DNA of 64,000 nucleotides from Bin18 sp965200355 (GTDB lineage: Bacteria > Desulfobacterota > Binatia > Bin18). Under the pieces are notes generated by a model, which saw only the letters and a program-made list of their open reading frames with translations, ran no database searches and had not been told where the DNA came from. Made by a program: the position numbers and the translations under genes. This document shows, piece after piece, positions 62,826 to 64,000 of this stretch (positions are counted from its first letter, which is position 1; each line of letters begins with the position of its first letter). The DNA lies in NCBI GenBank assembly GCA_965200355.1, contig OZ241351.1:1116001-1180000 (forward strand), written 5' to 3'.

Positions 62826-64000
62826 ATGGCACTCGCGCTTGATGGCATAAAAGTTCTCGAACTCACCCGGGTCGGACCGGGGGCATTCTGTACCATGATG
62901 CTGGCGGACATGGGGGCCGAGGTCTTGAAAATCGAGCCGCCCCCGACCGGGAAACTGGCCGGCTCGGGCGCATCCCCTCAGCCAGATGAGGCTCGCAAAC
63001 TGGCGACCAGTTTCACGAACCGCAATAAAAAAAGCCTCACCCTGAATTTGAAAGACCCGGCCGGGCAGGACATCCTGCACGCCTTGGCCAAGGAGTATGA
63101 TGTGCTGGTCGAAGGCTTCCGGCCCGGCGTGATGCAGCGGCTGGGCGGCGACTATGAAACGCTGCGGGCCATCAACCCCGGCCTCGTCTACTGCTCTTTG
63201 AGCGGCTACGGTCAAGATGGCCCGTACCGCAACTTTCCGGCCCATGACCTGAATTATCTCGCTTTGAGCGGGGTGCTGGACCTGATTGGCCCACCCGAAG
63301 GACCGCCCTCCATTCCGCTAAATATCATTGCCGACTATGCCGGTGCCTCCATGCACGGCGCGTTAGGGATCATGTTTGCCCTGTTTGCCAGACAACACAC
63401 CGGCCAGGGTCAGCTCGTTGATATTTCCTATCTGGACACCACGATTTCATTGCTTGCGGCCACGCCGAATGTCCGTGACTATTTTGCCGAGGGCACGCTG
63501 CCGGGCCGGGCCAAAGGCGTCTTTGGCGGCGGATACGCCTATTATAGTGTGTACCAGACCAAAGACGGCAAACAGCTTTCCATCGGCTGCACCGAGCCCT
63601 GGCTGTGGAATAATGTCTGTGACGCCCTGGACCGCCCGGATTGGAAGGACTGCGGCATGAAGATGGGAGATTTCTCTCAGCACTCAACCGATCGGCATCA
63701 GCAGGTGAAAAAAGAACTCCAGGACATATTGCTCACCAGAACGCGGGATGAATGGTACGATTTTTTCACCACAGCGGATGTGTGCGTCGGAAAAGTGTAC
63801 GACGTGCCTGAAGTCTTTGCAGACCCACAGGTGAGGCATCGCCAGATGGCGGTCGAGCTCGACCACCCCCAGGCTGGAAAAGTCACCCAGGCTGGCGTGG
63901 CCATTAAGCTGTCGGACACCCCAGGCTCGCTCCGTTCCTTTGCGCCCGCACTCGGGCAGCATACGGACGAAGTCCTGAGCGATGTGGGCCTGAGTGCCGA
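62826..64000 (+). CDS. CoA-transferase, CaiB/BaiF family III (racemase-like), 3' end outside the window
   Basis: 391 codons to the window edge, no stop reached. GIKVLELTRVGPGAFCTMMLADMGAEVLKIEPPP and YCSLSGYGQDGPYRNFPAHDLNYLALSGVL, with the catalytic Asp near residue 170 (NIIADYAGASMHG). The PGAF...HDLNYLALSG and IADYAGA patterns resemble alpha-methylacyl-CoA racemase members. It could be an epimerase of branched acyl-CoAs or a transferase. Truncation is by the window, not by mutation. Confidence 0.88.
   Translation, partial: MALALDGIKVLELTRVGPGAFCTMMLADMGAEVLKIEPPPTGKLAGSGASPQPDEARKLATSFTNRNKKSLTLNLKDPAGQDILHALAKEYDVLVEGFRPGVMQRLGGDYETLRAINPGLVYCSLSGYGQDGPYRNFPAHDLNYLALSGVLDLIGPPEGPPSIPLNIIADYAGASMHGALGIMFALFARQHTGQGQLVDISYLDTTISLLAATPNVRDYFAEGTLPGRAKGVFGGGYAYYSVYQTKDGKQLSIGCTEPWLWNNVCDALDRPDWKDCGMKMGDFSQHSTDRHQQVKKELQDILLTRTRDEWYDFFTTADVCVGKVYDVPEVFADPQVRHRQMAVELDHPQAGKVTQAGVAIKLSDTPGSLRSFAPALGQHTDEVLSDVGLSA

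Overview
GC-rich bacterial chromosome segment with a Gram-negative envelope (TonB-dependent receptor, Tat export, periplasm-directed proteins) and aerobic-type respiration (a nuo cluster). Five family III (CaiB/BaiF) CoA-transferases, a TldD/TldE pair, DUF4911, and dnaX-ybaB-recR beside an SRP RNA suggest a deltaproteobacteria-like or Tectomicrobia/Entotheonella-like lineage. That placement is inference from gene content; no rRNA is present. Several reading frames carry single-base shifts or in-frame stops, so either real gene decay or assembly error must be kept in mind.

Layout. 1-3.2 kb: phosphate regulon end (pstB tail, phoU, phoB, phoR). 3.2-8.2 kb: housekeeping genes (CCA-adding enzyme, murF, purE, moeA). 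8.2-25 kb: mixed block with a PD-(D/E)XK-like protein, a decayed secreted protein, ilvE, a large NorD-like vWA protein, an SDR, rlmE, an FG-GAP propeller protein, a cytidylate-kinase-like protein, an acyl-CoA-dehydrogenase-fold protein, a TonB receptor, and tldE/tldD with an ABM monooxygenase. 25-29.7 kb: RRM protein with a structured leader, FKBP-type isomerase, tRNA-Asn, then recR, broken ybaB, dnaX, SRP RNA and tRNA-Ser on the minus strand.

29.8-39.6 kb: a ten-gene complex I cluster in the order nuoA-C-D-E-H-J-K-L-M-N. nuoB, F, G and I are absent from it. 39.7-47.2 kb: divergent cobS, a small HTH-like protein, a CysB-type LysR regulator, and a minus-strand operon of two CoA-transferases, a ketopantoate-reductase-like protein and an N-formylglutamate-amidohydrolase-like protein. 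47.3-54.5 kb: accessory island with three HigA-like antitoxins (one lacking its HTH), an HExxH protein interrupted by TAG before a HicA-like tail, a complete HigB/HigA pair and an unrecognised small gene, with tatBC and an HDAC-family deacetylase in the middle. 54.5-64 kb: further CoA-transferases, TerC, purC, and a RavA-ViaA-like MoxR/vWA pair; the last CoA-transferase runs off the window.

Non-coding structure: at least five degenerate arrays with a strict 9-nt period sit at gene ends, in gaps or inside coding linkers. A palindromic ~50-bp repeat occurs twice (27.0 and 52.2 kb). The tRNA-Ser 3' end overlaps the SRP RNA 5' end. No CRISPR array, rRNA or insertion sequence was seen.
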